The translations under genes were made by a program, and so were the position numbers. A stretch of 64,000 nucleotides of DNA from Roseomonas indoligenes. Lineage in GTDB: Bacteria > Pseudomonadota > Alphaproteobacteria > Acetobacterales > Acetobacteraceae. Below, piece after piece: positions 9,178 to 19,609 of the stretch; position 1 is the first letter of the stretch, and each line of letters begins with the position of its first letter. The stretch is from NCBI RefSeq assembly GCF_017813365.1, contig NZ_JAGIZA010000009.1, positions 124,001 to 188,000 of the forward strand, read 5' to 3'. The notes beneath the pieces were generated by a model, which saw only the letters and a program-made list of their open reading frames with translations, did not search any database and was not told the DNA's origin.

Positions 9178-10677
9178 TCATCCCGCCCGCCGCGCCCGCC
9201 AAGCGCCCCAGAGCCGCGGCCCCACCAGAGCGAGCACGGCGAGGGTCAGGATGAAGAGTGAGATCGGCCGGGTGAGGAAGGTGGTCCAGTCCCCCTGGCT
9301 GATCGTCAGCGCCTGGCGCAGGTTCTGCTCCGCCATCGGCCCCAGGATCATACCGATCACCACCGGCGCCGTCGGGAAGTCAAATCGCCGCATGAACATG
9401 GCGATGATGCCGATCCCGTAGAGCAGGACGAGGTCGATCACCGAGTTGCTGATCCCGTAGGTGCCGATCGTCGCGAAGACGAGGATGCCCGCGTAGAGCT
9501 GCGGCGTCGGGATCTTCAGGATGCGCGCCCAGAGGCCGACCAGCGGAAGGTTCAGCACCACCAGCATGATGTTGGCGATGTAGAGGCTGGCGATCAGCGT
9601 CCAGACCAGCGCCGCCTGCTGCGTGAACAGCATCGGCCCGGGCTGGATGCCGTAGGACTGGAAGGCGGAGAGCATGATGGCCGCCGTGGCGGAGGTGGGC
9701 AGGCCCAGCGTTAGCATCGGCACCAGGATGCCGGCGGCGGCCGCGTTGTTCGCCGCCTCCGGCCCCGCCACGCCCTCGATGGCGCCGGTGGTGCCGAACT
9801 CGTGCCGGTGCTCCGGCTTCACCAGCTTCCGCTCGGCATAATAGCTGAGCATCGTCGGCATTTCCGTGCCGCCCGCCGGCAGCACGCCGAAGGGGAAGCC
9901 CAGCAGCGATCCGCGGAGCCACGGCCCGATGCTGCGCTTCCAGTCGCTGGCGCTCATCCACAGGCTGCCGATCGGGCGCACCACCTGCCCGCCCTCCGTG
10001 TGGCGCCAGGCCAGGTACATCGTCTCGCCCACGGCAAACAGGGCGACGGCAACGAGCACGACGTTCACCCCGTCCAGCAGCTCCGGCACCCCGAAGGTGA
10101 GGCGCGGCTGGCCGGTCTGCAGGTCGATCCCCACCAGCCCGAGCATCAGCCCGAAGCCGAGCGAGGTGAGGCCGCGCAGGGCCGATCCACCCAGCACCGC
10201 GGAGACGGTGACGAAGCACAGCAGCATGAGGGAGAAGTACTCGGCCGGCCCGAGCTTGAGGGCCACCTCCACCACCAGCGGCCCGACGAAGGAGATGCCG
10301 AGCGTACCCACCGTGCCCGCCACGAAGGATCCGACGGCGGCGGTGACGAGGGCGGGCCCCGCCCGCCCGTTCCGCGCCATCTTTGCCCCTTCGAGCGCGG
10401 TGATGATGGAACCGGACTCACCCGGCGTGTTCAGCAGGATGGAGGTGGTGGAGCCCCCGTACATCGCCCCATAGAAGACGCCGCAGAACAGGATGAAGGC
10501 CCCCGTCGCCTCCACCTTGAAGGTCACGGGCAGCAGCAGCGCGATCGTCAGCGCCGGCCCGATCCCCGGCAGCACCCCGATCGCGGTGCCGAGGAAGCAG
10601 CCCAGCAGCGCCCAGGCCAGGTTGATCGGCGTCAGCGCATTGCCGAAACCGGCCGCGAGGTTGGCGAAGGTGTCCAT
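9178..10677 (-). CDS. tctA: Tripartite tricarboxylate transporter, TctA family permease
   Basis: Large membrane subunit (499 aa, about 12 TM helices) of a TctABC secondary transporter for citrate-like carboxylates. It contains [19 protein letters not shown] near residue 40 and the [15 protein letters not shown] segment near residues 75-90, both highly typical of TctA. Translation starts at ATG 10677, overlapping the tctB stop by one base (TGATG), so the two are coupled. The longer frame upstream is only tctB read out of frame. No tctC binding-protein gene is in this locus. Confidence 0.95.
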   Translation of the reverse strand: MDTFANLAAGFGNALTPINLAWALLGCFLGTAIGVLPGIGPALTIALLLPVTFKVEATGAFILFCGVFYGAMYGGSTTSILLNTPGESGSIITALEGAKMARNGRAGPALVTAAVGSFVAGTVGTLGISFVGPLVVEVALKLGPAEYFSLMLLCFVTVSAVLGGSALRGLTSLGFGLMLGLVGIDLQTGQPRLTFGVPELLDGVNVVLVAVALFAVGETMYLAWRHTEGGQVVRPIGSLWMSASDWKRSIGPWLRGSLLGFPFGVLPAGGTEMPTMLSYYAERKLVKPEHRHEFGTTGAIEGVAGPEAANNAAAAGILVPMLTLGLPTSATAAIMLSAFQSYGIQPGPMLFTQQAALVWTLIASLYIANIMLVVLNLPLVGLWARILKIPTPQLYAGILVFATIGTYGISNSVIDLVLLYGIGIIAMFMRRFDFPTAPVVIGMILGPMAEQNLRQALTISQGDWTTFLTRPISLFILTLAVLALVGPRLWGAWRARRAG

Positions 10678-11192
10678 CAGAGAATGCCCTCCAGCACGCC
10701 TGCGCCGATGTTCACGCCCAGCAGCCGCGAGAAGCCGAGGAAGGCGCCGAGGGTGACGAGAATGCCGATCACCAGGTCCCGCAGCGGCCGGCGGGACCCG
10801 AAAGCCGCGCAGACCAGCACGTACTGGATGGTGGCCGCGATCACGAAGCCCAGCCAGTCGATCAGCGCGAGCTGCACCGCCAGGCCCGCCCCCAGCAGCC
10901 CCAGCGCCCGCCAGTTGGTCGGCGGGGCGGCCATCTCCTCCTCCAGCCCCCCGCTCCATCCGCCGCGCGAGGCCGAGATGGAGAGCGCGATGCCCAGCAG
11001 CACCAGCACCGCCCCGATCAGGTAGGGCACGGCCTTCGCCCCGACCTGCGCGTAGATCGGCGAATCCGGGATGGCCCAGGCCGCATAGAGCGTCAGAAGC
11101 CCCAGCAGCACGACGAACAAGCCGACGCCGAGATCAGCCCCCGGCGTGCCGGTAGGCGCGCGCAGGGGTTCCGCGGCTGGGGGTTCCATCAT
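10677..11192 (-). CDS. tctB: Tripartite tricarboxylate transporter, TctB family small subunit
   Basis: A 171-aa membrane protein with four predicted TM helices in the DUF1468/TctB arrangement: [20 protein letters not shown] at the first helix, then a cytoplasmic loop, then three more. There are two adjacent ATGs at 11192 and 11189; a strong GGAGGAGGGAG lies upstream of both. It pairs with tctA by a one-base overlap. The upstream DNA to 11377 holds no recognisable gene, so the periplasmic receptor must be encoded elsewhere. Confidence 0.88.
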   Translation of the reverse strand: MMEPPAAEPLRAPTGTPGADLGVGLFVVLLGLLTLYAAWAIPDSPIYAQVGAKAVPYLIGAVLVLLGIALSISASRGGWSGGLEEEMAAPPTNWRALGLLGAGLAVQLALIDWLGFVIAATIQYVLVCAAFGSRRPLRDLVIGILVTLGAFLGFSRLLGVNIGAGVLEGIL

Positions 11193-11376
11193 GGCCTTTC
11201 ACTCCCTCCTCCGCCGGGCCGCTGCGCGGCGGGACGCACCGCCCGGTGATTCGCCGCCTGCATGGCATGGCCCTGCCGGGAGCGGAAGCGGGAGCTGCCC
11301 GTTCCCGGGCGCGCAGGTCTTACCTTTCCTTCACCCGCGCCTTCCGGCGCGCCGGGGGAGGAGCTCGGGGCTGCCC

Positions 11377-11581
11377 CCAGGGGCTCCGCCTCCTGGACCT
11401 GCCTGGGGCTGCTGCGGGACTGACTGAAGTTGTTGGCCCCTATGAGCGGGTTTGATCCGGACTTTGCAATCGCCTTGGCTCCACGAGCCGAGGCGCACCG
11501 CCAGCCGAAGAAACCAAAGCCTAGAAAAAGATGATGGTGAGGGGTCCGGGGAGAGGAAGAATTCCTTCTTCCTCCCCCCGG
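11377..11581 (+). repeat. Composite hairpin repeat, copy C (class a, M3 missing)
   Basis: M1 is at 11377-11396 (imperfect), M5 at 11472-11494 (GCCTTGGCTC/GAGCCGAGGC, with a T-G wobble) and M6 at 11546-11581. There is no M3. It is the only intact copy whose head does not follow a stop codon: the nearest upstream boundary is the tctB start, 185 bp away. Its tail lies 15 bp from the stop of the outer-membrane factor gene on the other strand. The rest of the 404-bp gap (11193-11376) holds GC-rich sequence with small dyads and no gene I can support. Confidence 0.88.
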
Positions 11582-11596
11582 GACAGACCGAAAGCC

Positions 11597-13108
11597 TCAG
11601 GAACCGCCCCGCCGTGGCCGCGGCACCTGCGGCTGGGGCGCACCGGATGGCGGAACCGGCTCGGGCGGCGGGGTCGCCGAGCTCGCCAGCCATCCGCCGC
11701 CGAGCACGCGGTAGAGCGTGACCTGCGCCGAGAGCCGGTCCCGCTGCAGCCCGATGAGAAGCTGCTGCGCCGCGTAGAGGTCCCGCTGGGAGACGAGGAC
11801 GGTCAGGTAGTTGTCCACCCCGGCCCGGAAGCGCGCCTCGGACAGCTGGTAGCTCGCCGCATAGGCGTCGGTCAGGGCCTGCTGCGCCCGTAGCTGGTCC
11901 CCGTAGGTGCCGCGCGCTGCAAGGGAGTCCGCCACTTCCCGGAAGGCGGTCTGGATCGCCTTCTCGTAGTTGGCGACCTCGATGCGGCTCTGGATCTTCG
12001 CGAAGTCCAGGTTTGCCTCGTTGATGCCGCCGGTGAAGATCGGGACGTTGATCTGCGGCGAGAAGGCCCAGATGCCCGAGCCCGGCTGGAACAGGCGGGC
12101 GAGCGAGGCGCCCGCCGTGCCGTAGGAGGCGGTGAGGGTGATGCTCGGGAAGAAGGCCGCGCGTGCCGCGCCGATATTGGCATTGGCCGCGCGGAGCAGC
12201 CGCTCCGCCGAGAGCACGTCCGGCCGCCGCAGCAGCACCTCGGAGGAGAGGCCGGCCGGCAGGTCCCCGACGATCAGCGGGGAGGCCAGGTTCACCTCCT
12301 GCGGCAGGTCCGCGGGCACGGGCTGGCCCAGCAGCAGCGCCAGCGCGTTCTCCGCCTGCGCCAGCTGGCGGGTATAGAGGGACAGGTTCGCCCGCGCCTG
12401 CTCCACCTGCGTCTGGGCCTGGCGCAGCACCAACGCGGTGGAGGTGCCGCCCGCGACGGTCGCCTGAGTTAGCCGGTAGGACTGCTCCTGGCTCGCCAGG
12501 GTCTGTTTCGTCAGCTCCAGCAGCTGCCGGTTCGCCAGCACGGTGAGGTAGGCGTCGGCGACGGAGGCGACGAGGCTGATCTGCGTCGCCCGCTGCGTCT
12601 CCGCCTGCGCGAAGGCCGTCTCCAGCGCCGCCTCGCTCAGGCTGCGGATGCGCCCGAACAGGTCGATCTCCCAGGAGGTGAAGCCGCCCTGGATGCCGAA
12701 GGTGCTGGAGGTGGTCGGGCTCGTCCGCCCGGTCCGCGCCCCGGCGCCGAGATCCGCTGGGGTCTGGGCATAGTCCGCGCTGCCGGTGGCGCCGATCTGG
12801 GGGAAGATCTCGCCTCGCTGGGCGCGGAACTGCGCCTCCGCCGACTGCACGTTCAGCGCCGCCACCCGCAGGTCACGGTTGTTCCGCAGCGCGATGTCGA
12901 TCAGCCGCTTCAGGGCGGGGTCCAGGAACACGTCCTGCCAGCCCAGCGCGTCCACCGTGCCGGCGCCCGGGCGCACATCGCCGTAGGCACCGCCGCTCGG
13001 GAAGGTTCCGGGCACGGGCGCCGCCGGGCGCTCGTAATCGGGGGCGAGCGAGCAGCCCGCGAGGGCGCCAAGGCTCAGACTGAGGCCCAGGGACAGAAGG
13101 TTACGCAT
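11597..13108 (-). CDS. RND efflux outer-membrane factor, NodT/OprM family lipoprotein
   Basis: A 503-aa outer-membrane channel of an RND efflux system. It has a signal peptide with lipobox LAGC (Cys near residue 19), then two duplicated coiled-coil OEP repeats; GWQDVFLDPALKRLIDIALRNNRDL at the start of the first repeat and RRPDVLSAERLLRAANANIGAARAAFFP in the second are family hallmarks. The C-terminus is Pro-rich. It is the last gene of the operon fusion protein-pump-channel, 17 bp after the pump gene. Confidence 0.93.
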   Translation of the reverse strand: MRNLLSLGLSLSLGALAGCSLAPDYERPAAPVPGTFPSGGAYGDVRPGAGTVDALGWQDVFLDPALKRLIDIALRNNRDLRVAALNVQSAEAQFRAQRGEIFPQIGATGSADYAQTPADLGAGARTGRTSPTTSSTFGIQGGFTSWEIDLFGRIRSLSEAALETAFAQAETQRATQISLVASVADAYLTVLANRQLLELTKQTLASQEQSYRLTQATVAGGTSTALVLRQAQTQVEQARANLSLYTRQLAQAENALALLLGQPVPADLPQEVNLASPLIVGDLPAGLSSEVLLRRPDVLSAERLLRAANANIGAARAAFFPSITLTASYGTAGASLARLFQPGSGIWAFSPQINVPIFTGGINEANLDFAKIQSRIEVANYEKAIQTAFREVADSLAARGTYGDQLRAQQALTDAYAASYQLSEARFRAGVDNYLTVLVSQRDLYAAQQLLIGLQRDRLSAQVTLYRVLGGGWLASSATPPPEPVPPSGAPQPQVPRPRRGGS

Positions 13109-13125
13109 GTGTCGATCCCTGGTCC

Positions 13126-16100
13126 TCAGTCGCCCGCCGCGGGCTGGGGCTGCGTGTTCCGGTCCGTCTGGGCCTCCTGCTCGGCCTGGCGCTCCTTCTC
13201 CACGTCGATCGCCCGCTTCGTGCGGAACAACCCGAGCACCAGCACGAAGAAGAGCGGCACGAAGAAGATCGCCAGCACCGTGCCGGTGACGACGCCGCCG
13301 ATAATGCCCGTGCCGATCGCCACGCGCCCGCCCGCCCCCGCCCCGGTCGCAATCGCCAGCGGCACGACGCCGAGGACGAAGGCGAGCGAGGTCATCAGGA
13401 TCGGACGCAGCCGTTCCCGCGCCGCGTGCAGCGCGGATTTCAGCAGGTCCTCACCCGTCTCAAAGTGCTCCTTGGCGAATTCCACGATCAGAATCGCGTT
13501 CTTCGCCGAGAGGCCAACGGTGGTGAGGAGGCCCACCTGGAAGTAGACGTCATTGGAGAGGCCGCGCAGCCAAGTGGCGGCCACCGCGCCGAAAACGCCG
13601 AGCGGCACCACCAGCAGCACGGAGACCGGGATGGCCCAGCTCTCATAGAGCGCAGCGAGGCAGAGGAAGACCACGATCAGCGAGATGGCGTAGAGCGGCC
13701 CGGCCTGGGCGCCGGAGGCGCGCTCCTCGTAGGAGAGGCCGCTCCACTCCACCCCGAAGCCCTGGGGAAGCTCCTTGGCCAGCCGCTCCATCTCCGCCAT
13801 CGCCGCGCCCGTGCTCTGCCCCGGCGCCGCGTCGCCCTGGATCTCGACCGCGTTGATGCCGTTGAACCGCGCCAGGCCCGGCGAGCCGATCTCCCAGTTC
13901 GCGCGGGCGAAGGTGTTGAAGGGCACCATCGTGCCCGTGCCGTTGCGGACGAACCACTGGGCGAGGTCGGTCGGCAGCATGCGGTAGGCCGCCTCGGACT
14001 GGAGGTAGACGCGCTTGATGCGCCCGCGGTCCAGAAAGTCCCCGGCATAGGTGGAGCCGAAGGCGGCGGAGAGGGTGTTGTTGATGTCGGTGACGGAGAG
14101 GCCGAGCGCGCTCGCCCGCTCCCAGTCGATCTCCAGCTTGTACTGGGGCTCGTCCGGCTGGCTGTTCGGGCGCACGCCGACGAGGATGGGGCTTCTGGCG
14201 GCCGCCGCCAGCAGCTTGTCGCGCGCCGCGTTCAGCTCCGTCGGGCCCTGGCCGGAGAGCGCCATCAGCTGCATCTCGAAGCCCGTGGCATTGCCCAGTT
14301 CGGACACGGCGGGTGGGGAGAAGGCGAGGATCCGCGCGTCCCGATAGCCCGCGAAGCGCTTGATCACCCGGTTGGCGATGGCCTGGGCCGTGTGTTCGCC
14401 ACCTTCGCGGTCATCCCAGTGCCGGAGGCGGACGAAGGCCATGCCTGAATTCTGGCCGCGGCCGGCGAAGCTGAAGCCAGTGATGCCGTAGACAGATTCC
14501 ACATCCGCCTTCTCGTCGTTCAGCAGGTACCGCGTCACCTCGTCCAGCGCGTTCTGCGTGCGCTCCACCGTCGCGCCCGGCGGGCCGGCGATCTGCACGT
14601 AGAACACGCCCTGGTCCTCGTTCGGGAGGAAGGAGGAGGGCAGGCGGACGAAGAGCAGGGCGAGGCCGGCGGCCATCGCCGCCCAGACGATCATGAAGCG
14701 CCAGGGCCGGCGCGCCATGATCCCGACACCGCCGACATAGCCGTTCGTCATGCGGTCGAAGCCGCGGTTGAACAGGCCGAAGACCCCGCGCTTCGGCCCG
14801 TGGTTCTTGGGCCGCTTCAGGATGGTGGCGCAGAGGGCGGGGGTGAAAACCAGCGCCACGATCACCGAGAGGGTCATGGCGGTGATGATGGTGAGGGAGA
14901 ACTGCCGGTAGATCACGCCCGCGGAGCCCGCGAAGAAGAACATCGGCAGGAACACCGCCGAGAGCACCATGGCGATGCCCACCAGCGCGCCGGAGATCTG
15001 GTCCATGGACTTGCGCGTGGCTTCCAGGGGGGAAACCCCCTCGGTCTCCATCACGCGCTCCACGTTCTCCACCACCACGATGGCGTCGTCCACCAGCAGG
15101 CCGATGGCCAGCACCATGGCGAACATGGTCAGCGTGTTGATGGAATAGCCCGCCAGCGCCAGGACCGCGAAGGTGCCCAGCAGCACCACGGGGATGGCCA
15201 GCGTGGGGATCAGCGTCGCCCGGAAGTTCTGCAGGAAGACGTACATGACGACGAAGACGAGGACCATCGCCTCGACCAGCGCCTTCACCACCTCATGGAT
15301 GGAGATCTCCACGAAAGGCGTGGTGTCGAAGGGGTAGACCACCTCCAGGTTGGAGGGGAAGGTCGGGCGCAGCCGCTCAATCGTCGCCCGCACCGCATTG
15401 GCGGTGGAGACGGCGTTGGCGCCGCTGGCCAGCTGCACGCTGATGGCGGCGGAGGCGCGGCCGTTGAACTGGGCGCTGACCGCGAAGCTCTGCGCGCCCA
15501 GCTCGATCCGCGCCACGTCGCGCAGCCGCACCTGGGACCCGTCCTGGTTCACCCGCAGCAGGATGGCACCGAACTGCTCCGGCGTGTTCAGGTAGCTCGG
15601 CCCGATCAGCGTGGCGTTCAGCTGCTGGCCGGGCAGCGCCGGGCGCGCGCCCAACTCGCCGGAGGCCACCTGCACGTTCTGCGACTGCACCGCCGCCGAG
15701 ACATCCGACGGGATCATGTTGAACGCGGTCAGCTTCGCGGGATCGAGCCAGATCCGCATGGCATACTGCGATCCGAACAGGTTGTAGTCGCCCACCCCCG
15801 TGGTGCGGGTGATCGGGTCCTGCACGTTGCTGGCGATGAAGTCCGCTAGGTCGCTGCTGGTCATCGTCCCGTCCTTGGAGACGAAGCCGATGACCATGAG
15901 GTTGGCGCGGCTGGCCTTCGCCACGCGGATGCCCTGCTGGCGCACGGTCTCCGGCAGGCGTGGCTCGGCGAGCGACAGCTTGTTCTGCACCTGCACCTGC
16001 GCCGTATCGGCATTGGTGCCCTGGGCGAAGGTCAGCTCAATCGTGGCGCTGCCGTCGCGGTTGCTGGTGGAGGTGAAGTAGAGCAGCCCGTCCAGCCCGG

Positions 16101-16308
16101 TCATCTGCTGCTCGATGGGCTGCACCACCGTGTTCTGTACGGTCTCCGCTGAGGCGCCGGAGTAGCTGAGCGAGATGCGGATCGTGGGCGGCGCGATGTT
16201 TGGATACTGCGAGACCGGCAGGGTCCGCAGGCAGATCAGGCCGATCAGCATGATCGCGAGCGCGATGACCCAGGCGAAGACCGGCCGGTCGATGAAGAAG
16301 CGTGCCAT
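13126..16308 (-). CDS. RND efflux pump permease, HAE1 (AcrB/MexB) family
   Basis: A 1060-aa inner-membrane proton-driven multidrug exporter with 12 TM helices and two large periplasmic loops. It starts with [21 protein letters not shown], and the TM4 proton-relay motif [16 protein letters not shown] is intact near residue 405. The QYPNIAPP and [12 protein letters not shown] segments match AcrB. It is cotranscribed with the fusion protein (9-bp gap) and the channel gene. The drug range is unknown; the divergent TetR gene suggests induction by a substrate. Confidence 0.96.
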   Translation of the reverse strand: MARFFIDRPVFAWVIALAIMLIGLICLRTLPVSQYPNIAPPTIRISLSYSGASAETVQNTVVQPIEQQMTGLDGLLYFTSTSNRDGSATIELTFAQGTNADTAQVQVQNKLSLAEPRLPETVRQQGIRVAKASRANLMVIGFVSKDGTMTSSDLADFIASNVQDPITRTTGVGDYNLFGSQYAMRIWLDPAKLTAFNMIPSDVSAAVQSQNVQVASGELGARPALPGQQLNATLIGPSYLNTPEQFGAILLRVNQDGSQVRLRDVARIELGAQSFAVSAQFNGRASAAISVQLASGANAVSTANAVRATIERLRPTFPSNLEVVYPFDTTPFVEISIHEVVKALVEAMVLVFVVMYVFLQNFRATLIPTLAIPVVLLGTFAVLALAGYSINTLTMFAMVLAIGLLVDDAIVVVENVERVMETEGVSPLEATRKSMDQISGALVGIAMVLSAVFLPMFFFAGSAGVIYRQFSLTIITAMTLSVIVALVFTPALCATILKRPKNHGPKRGVFGLFNRGFDRMTNGYVGGVGIMARRPWRFMIVWAAMAAGLALLFVRLPSSFLPNEDQGVFYVQIAGPPGATVERTQNALDEVTRYLLNDEKADVESVYGITGFSFAGRGQNSGMAFVRLRHWDDREGGEHTAQAIANRVIKRFAGYRDARILAFSPPAVSELGNATGFEMQLMALSGQGPTELNAARDKLLAAAARSPILVGVRPNSQPDEPQYKLEIDWERASALGLSVTDINNTLSAAFGSTYAGDFLDRGRIKRVYLQSEAAYRMLPTDLAQWFVRNGTGTMVPFNTFARANWEIGSPGLARFNGINAVEIQGDAAPGQSTGAAMAEMERLAKELPQGFGVEWSGLSYEERASGAQAGPLYAISLIVVFLCLAALYESWAIPVSVLLVVPLGVFGAVAATWLRGLSNDVYFQVGLLTTVGLSAKNAILIVEFAKEHFETGEDLLKSALHAARERLRPILMTSLAFVLGVVPLAIATGAGAGGRVAIGTGIIGGVVTGTVLAIFFVPLFFVLVLGLFRTKRAIDVEKERQAEQEAQTDRNTQPQPAAGD

Positions 16309-16317
16309 GATGCGGCC

Positions 16318-17646
16318 TCAGCCCTGCCGGGAAGCCTGCTGGCCCTGCGGCCGCTGCTCCCTCTGTGCCTCGGGCGGCCCGCCGCCCTCCTGTCCCTGCC
16401 CCTGGGGCTGTCCCTGGGGCTGCCCCCCCGGCGCCGGCTGGCGGGACCGGCGGTCCAGCTCCTCCAGCGTGATCTCCTCGATCTGGGGCTTCGCGCCGGG
16501 CTGCACGTTCTGCGCGCCCTGGACGATCACCTTGTCGCCCTGCTGCAGCCCGGCATTCACCACCCAGCGCGTGCCGACGGCCTGGCCGGCATCCAGCACG
16601 CGCTCCTGCACCGTGCCGTCCGCCTGCACCACCTTCGCCACGGCCTGGCCGCGATAGTTCCGCGTCACCGCCTGTTGCGGCACGAGAAGCGCGTCGGAAA
16701 CACCCTCGGCCAGCCGGGCGCGGACGAACATGCCGGGCATCAGCACGCCATCGGGGTTGGGGAACACCGCGCGCAGGGTCACCGCGCCGGTGGTCGGCTC
16801 CACCGTCACCTCGGAAACCTGGAGCTGGCCGGGGCGAGCGTACTCGGTCCCGTCCTCCATCAGCAGCCGCACCTCGGCCGCCGTGTCGCTCGCCCGGCGC
16901 AGGCTCCCGGACTCCATGTCCCGCCGCAGCCGCAGCAGGGTGGAGGCGGGCTGGGTCACGTCCACATAGATCGGGTCCAGCCGCGTCACCGTCATGAGGG
17001 CGGTCGTCTGGTCCGCCGTCACCAGCGCGCCCACCGTCACCGCGGCGCGGCCGGTCCGCCCCTCGATGGGAGAGGTGATGTTGGTGTAGCCCAGGTTGAT
17101 CCGCGCGGTCTGGACCGAGGCCTGGCTAGAGGCGACATCCGCCTCCGCCTGCTTCTGCGTGGCCACCGCGTTGTCGTAGTCCAGCCGGCTGACCGCGTTC
17201 TGCTGCACCAGCGGGCGGTAGCGTGTCACCGTCACCCGCGCCTGGCCCAGCGTCGCCTGCGCCTTGTCCAGCGCGGCCTCCGCGCTTGCCAGGGCCGCCC
17301 GATAGGGGGCGGGGTCGATCTGGAACAGCGGGTCACCGGCCTTCACCTGCTGCCCCTCGCGAAACTTCCGCTCGCGGATCACCCCGCCCACCTGGGGCCG
17401 GATCTCCGCCACCTCAAAGGCCGCGGTCCGCCCGGGCAGGGTGGTGTTGAGCGTCACCGCCTCCGGCCGCAGGCTCACGACCGAGACGGTGGGGGGCGGG
17501 CCGGCATTCGCGCCCTTGCCCTCAGCCTCCGCTTTGTCGTCGCACCCCGCTACCGTCAGGGCCGCCACCAGGGCCAGCCCGCCCAGCAGGGCATCCCGCC
17601 GGCTGGCGGGCCGGGACCGTCGCGGCTCGTTCGTGAAGCTCGTCAT
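16318..17646 (-). CDS. RND efflux periplasmic adaptor (membrane fusion protein, AcrA/MexA family)
   Basis: Periplasmic adaptor linking pump and channel. From ATG 17646 it is 442 aa with a lipoprotein signal ending at VAGC. The biotinyl-lipoyl halves (IRPQVGGVIRERKFREGQQVKAGDPLFQIDPAPY and the matching GYTNITSPIEGRTG) flank an alpha-hairpin of about 90 residues. The C-terminal tail is unusual: about 60 residues rich in Gln, Gly and Pro. An ATG at 17733 is in frame, but that start would place both operator palindromes inside the coding region, so I reject it. Confidence 0.92.
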   Translation of the reverse strand: MTSFTNEPRRSRPASRRDALLGGLALVAALTVAGCDDKAEAEGKGANAGPPPTVSVVSLRPEAVTLNTTLPGRTAAFEVAEIRPQVGGVIRERKFREGQQVKAGDPLFQIDPAPYRAALASAEAALDKAQATLGQARVTVTRYRPLVQQNAVSRLDYDNAVATQKQAEADVASSQASVQTARINLGYTNITSPIEGRTGRAAVTVGALVTADQTTALMTVTRLDPIYVDVTQPASTLLRLRRDMESGSLRRASDTAAEVRLLMEDGTEYARPGQLQVSEVTVEPTTGAVTLRAVFPNPDGVLMPGMFVRARLAEGVSDALLVPQQAVTRNYRGQAVAKVVQADGTVQERVLDAGQAVGTRWVVNAGLQQGDKVIVQGAQNVQPGAKPQIEEITLEELDRRSRQPAPGGQPQGQPQGQGQEGGGPPEAQREQRPQGQQASRQG

Positions 17647-17677
17647 GAAAGGCCTCGCAATCCCTTGCGTAACACTG

Positions 17678-17722
17678 GGAAACTTTCTAGTTTCCGCAAG
17701 CCGGAAACTCTGCCGTTTCCGG
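17678..17722. promoter_or_regulatory. Tandem operator palindromes, probably for the divergent TetR regulator
   Basis: Two inverted repeats share the half-site GGAAAC/GTTTCC: GGAAACT-N4-AGTTTCC at 17678-17695 and CCGGAAAC-N6-GTTTCCGG at 17701-17722, with centres 25 bp apart. They lie between the divergent starts of the adaptor (17646) and TetR (17779). This is where a TetR repressor that controls both its own gene and the pump operon normally binds. Binding itself is inferred. Confidence 0.7.
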
Positions 17723-17778
17723 TTCGCCGTCAAGGCTCCTTGTTGCAGTGCAGCAGCCCCAGGTGAAATGGAGTTAAC

Positions 17779-18417
17779 GTGAGCATCAGCGTGCCGGCCC
17801 TGGACTTCCCCTGTACGGCGGAGCGAGGCGATCCCAGAATCCGCATCATGGCTGCCGCCGAGGCCGCCTTCGTCGCCCAGGGCTTCCGCCTGACCACGAT
17901 GGACACCGTGGCCCGGGGCGCCGGATGCTCAAAGAAGACCCTCTACAAGCTCTTCAACTCGAAGGAGGAGTTGTTCCAGGAACTCCTGGCGACCTCCCGC
18001 CGCGCCTTCGAGCGACTGCCCGTGGCCACCACGCTGCCCCCCGAAGAGGCGCTGGAAGCCTTCCTGGCCGACCTCGCCGCCATGATTCTGCGGGACAGCC
18101 ACATCGCCCTGACCCGCATCGCGGTGGCGGAGGCCGGGCAGCTCCCCCGTCCGCTACCCGCCCCCGCCGGCGAGCCGGAGATCGCCCGCCTTGCCCTGGA
18201 CGACTACCTGGCCGAACTCGGCCGGACCGGGGCCTACGACATGCCCGACCCCGCCGAGGCCGCCCGCATGCTCATCGGCATGGCGCTCGGCGCCTTCCAC
18301 CACGAGCTTCTCGCCGGCCTCGAGGCCCGGGTGCCCGAAGACACCCTGGCCCGCCGCATCCGCACCTCCGTCCGCATCTTCCTCCTGGGCTGCCGAGCCC
18401 CGGTTGCCATGGCCTGA
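17779..18417 (+). CDS. TetR/AcrR family transcriptional regulator
   Basis: A 212-aa repressor. The N-terminal helix-turn-helix is clear (AAEAAFVAQGFRLTTMDTVARGAGCSKKTLYKLFNSKEELF, about residues 26-66), followed by an all-helical ligand domain. The GTG start at 17779 has GGAG eight bases upstream. It is divergent from the RND operon, which it most likely represses. Repeat copy D begins 12 bp after its stop. Confidence 0.93.
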   Translation: MSISVPALDFPCTAERGDPRIRIMAAAEAAFVAQGFRLTTMDTVARGAGCSKKTLYKLFNSKEELFQELLATSRRAFERLPVATTLPPEEALEAFLADLAAMILRDSHIALTRIAVAEAGQLPRPLPAPAGEPEIARLALDDYLAELGRTGAYDMPDPAEAARMLIGMALGAFHHELLAGLEARVPEDTLARRIRTSVRIFLLGCRAPVAMA

Positions 18418-18428
18418 TCGGTCCGGAA

Positions 18429-18664
18429 CCAGGGGGCGCCGCCCCCTGGAACCTCCGCCAAGGGCCTGAGGCCCTTGGATCCCCGTCTGGCCGCCGCCTG
18501 TGCCGTCCTGACATGGGCTTCGGCGTGAGGGGATTGATCCTGCCCCTGCAGTCGCCTCGGGTCGTGGACCCGAGGCGCACCGTCAGCAAAACAGGACCAA
18601 CCGCTAGAAGAAGATGAAGGTGAGGGGTCCGGGGAGAGGAAGAATTCCTTCTTCCTCTCCCCGG
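18429..18664 (+). repeat. Composite hairpin repeat, copy D (class b middle)
   Basis: It follows the tetR stop by 11 bp in a convergent gap. M1 is at 18429-18449 (CCAGGGGGC/GCCCCCTGG), M3 at 18458-18478 (CCAAGGGCC/GGCCCTTGG), M5 at 18554-18576 (GCCTCGGGTC/GACCCGAGGC) and M6 at 18629-18664 (perfect 16-bp arms, loop TTCC). The M3 and M5 stems differ from copy B on both arms in step. Confidence 0.93.
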
Positions 18665-18708
18665 GACAGACCGACAGTGAAGGACCAGAGACGGCGCTGC
18701 AGCCCCGC

Positions 18709-19599
18709 CTACTGCCCCTCATCCCGGAGCGCGTCGAGGCAGCGCGACAGGGACACCCGCCAGTCCGGCGCCGGGATACCGTGGATCCGTTCGATGCGCC
18801 CGCAGTCCAGGCGCGCATCGGCCGGCCGGCGGGCCGGGGCCGGATAAGCCGCGCTCGGGATGGCTGTCAGCGCCGGCACCCTCCGGCCGCGGGCGGCGGC
18901 TTCCTTGAAGATCGCCTCCGCGAAGCCGTGCCAGCTGGTGTGCGGCCAGCCCGTGAGGTGAAAGATCCCGAAGCCCGGATCGCCGGCGGGCCGGGCCGCC
19001 AGCGCGGGCAGCAGGCGGGCGATCGCGTCGGCGAGATCCTCGGCGAAGGTCGGGGCGCCGAGCTGGTCGGAGACGACGGAGAGCTGCTCCCGCTCCGCCC
19101 CGAGCCGCAGCATGGTGCGGAGGAAGTTGGAGCCGTGCGGGCCGCAGACCCAGGCCGCGCGGAGGACGAGGCTGCGCGGGTGCGCGGCGAGGACGGCCGC
19201 CTCCCCCGCCAGCTTGGAGCGGCCATAGACATTGAGGGGCCCGGTGGGCGCCGCCTCATCGAGAGGGGCCCCGCCATCCCCGCCGAAGACGTAGTCGGTG
19301 GAGACCTGCACGAAGGGGATGTCGCGGTCGGCGGCCGCCCGGGCCAGCCTCCCCGCGCCCTCCGCATTGATGGCGAAGGCCGGTTCCGGCTCCGCCTCCG
19401 CCCGGTCCACAGCCGTGTAGGCGGCCGCGTTCACCACCGCGTCCGGCGCCGCCGCATCCACTGTCCGCGCGATGCCCGCAGGATCGCCCAGGTCCAGCTC
19501 CGGCCGCCCCAGCGCGATCACGCCGTGCCCGTCCCGGGGAAGGCGGTCCTGAAGCGCCCGGGCCAGTTGGCCCGTGCGGCCGGCGATCAGCACGCGCAT
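18709..19599 (-). CDS. rfbD: dTDP-4-dehydrorhamnose reductase
   Basis: Last step of dTDP-L-rhamnose synthesis, 296 aa. It has the N-terminal Rossmann motif AGRTGQLARAL, VNAAAYTAVDRAE near residue 70, the active-site YGRSKLAGE (YxxxK), and STDYVFGGD near 110. The start is ATG 19599, with GAGG upstream, 10 bp after the rfbC stop; the longer frame upstream overlaps rfbC out of frame. Only rfbC and rfbD are here; rfbA and rfbB are not adjacent. Confidence 0.93.
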   Translation of the reverse strand: MRVLIAGRTGQLARALQDRLPRDGHGVIALGRPELDLGDPAGIARTVDAAAPDAVVNAAAYTAVDRAEAEPEPAFAINAEGAGRLARAAADRDIPFVQVSTDYVFGGDGGAPLDEAAPTGPLNVYGRSKLAGEAAVLAAHPRSLVLRAAWVCGPHGSNFLRTMLRLGAEREQLSVVSDQLGAPTFAEDLADAIARLLPALAARPAGDPGFGIFHLTGWPHTSWHGFAEAIFKEAAARGRRVPALTAIPSAAYPAPARRPADARLDCGRIERIHGIPAPDWRVSLSRCLDALRDEGQ

Positions 19600-19609
19600 G
19601 GGGCGGGCC

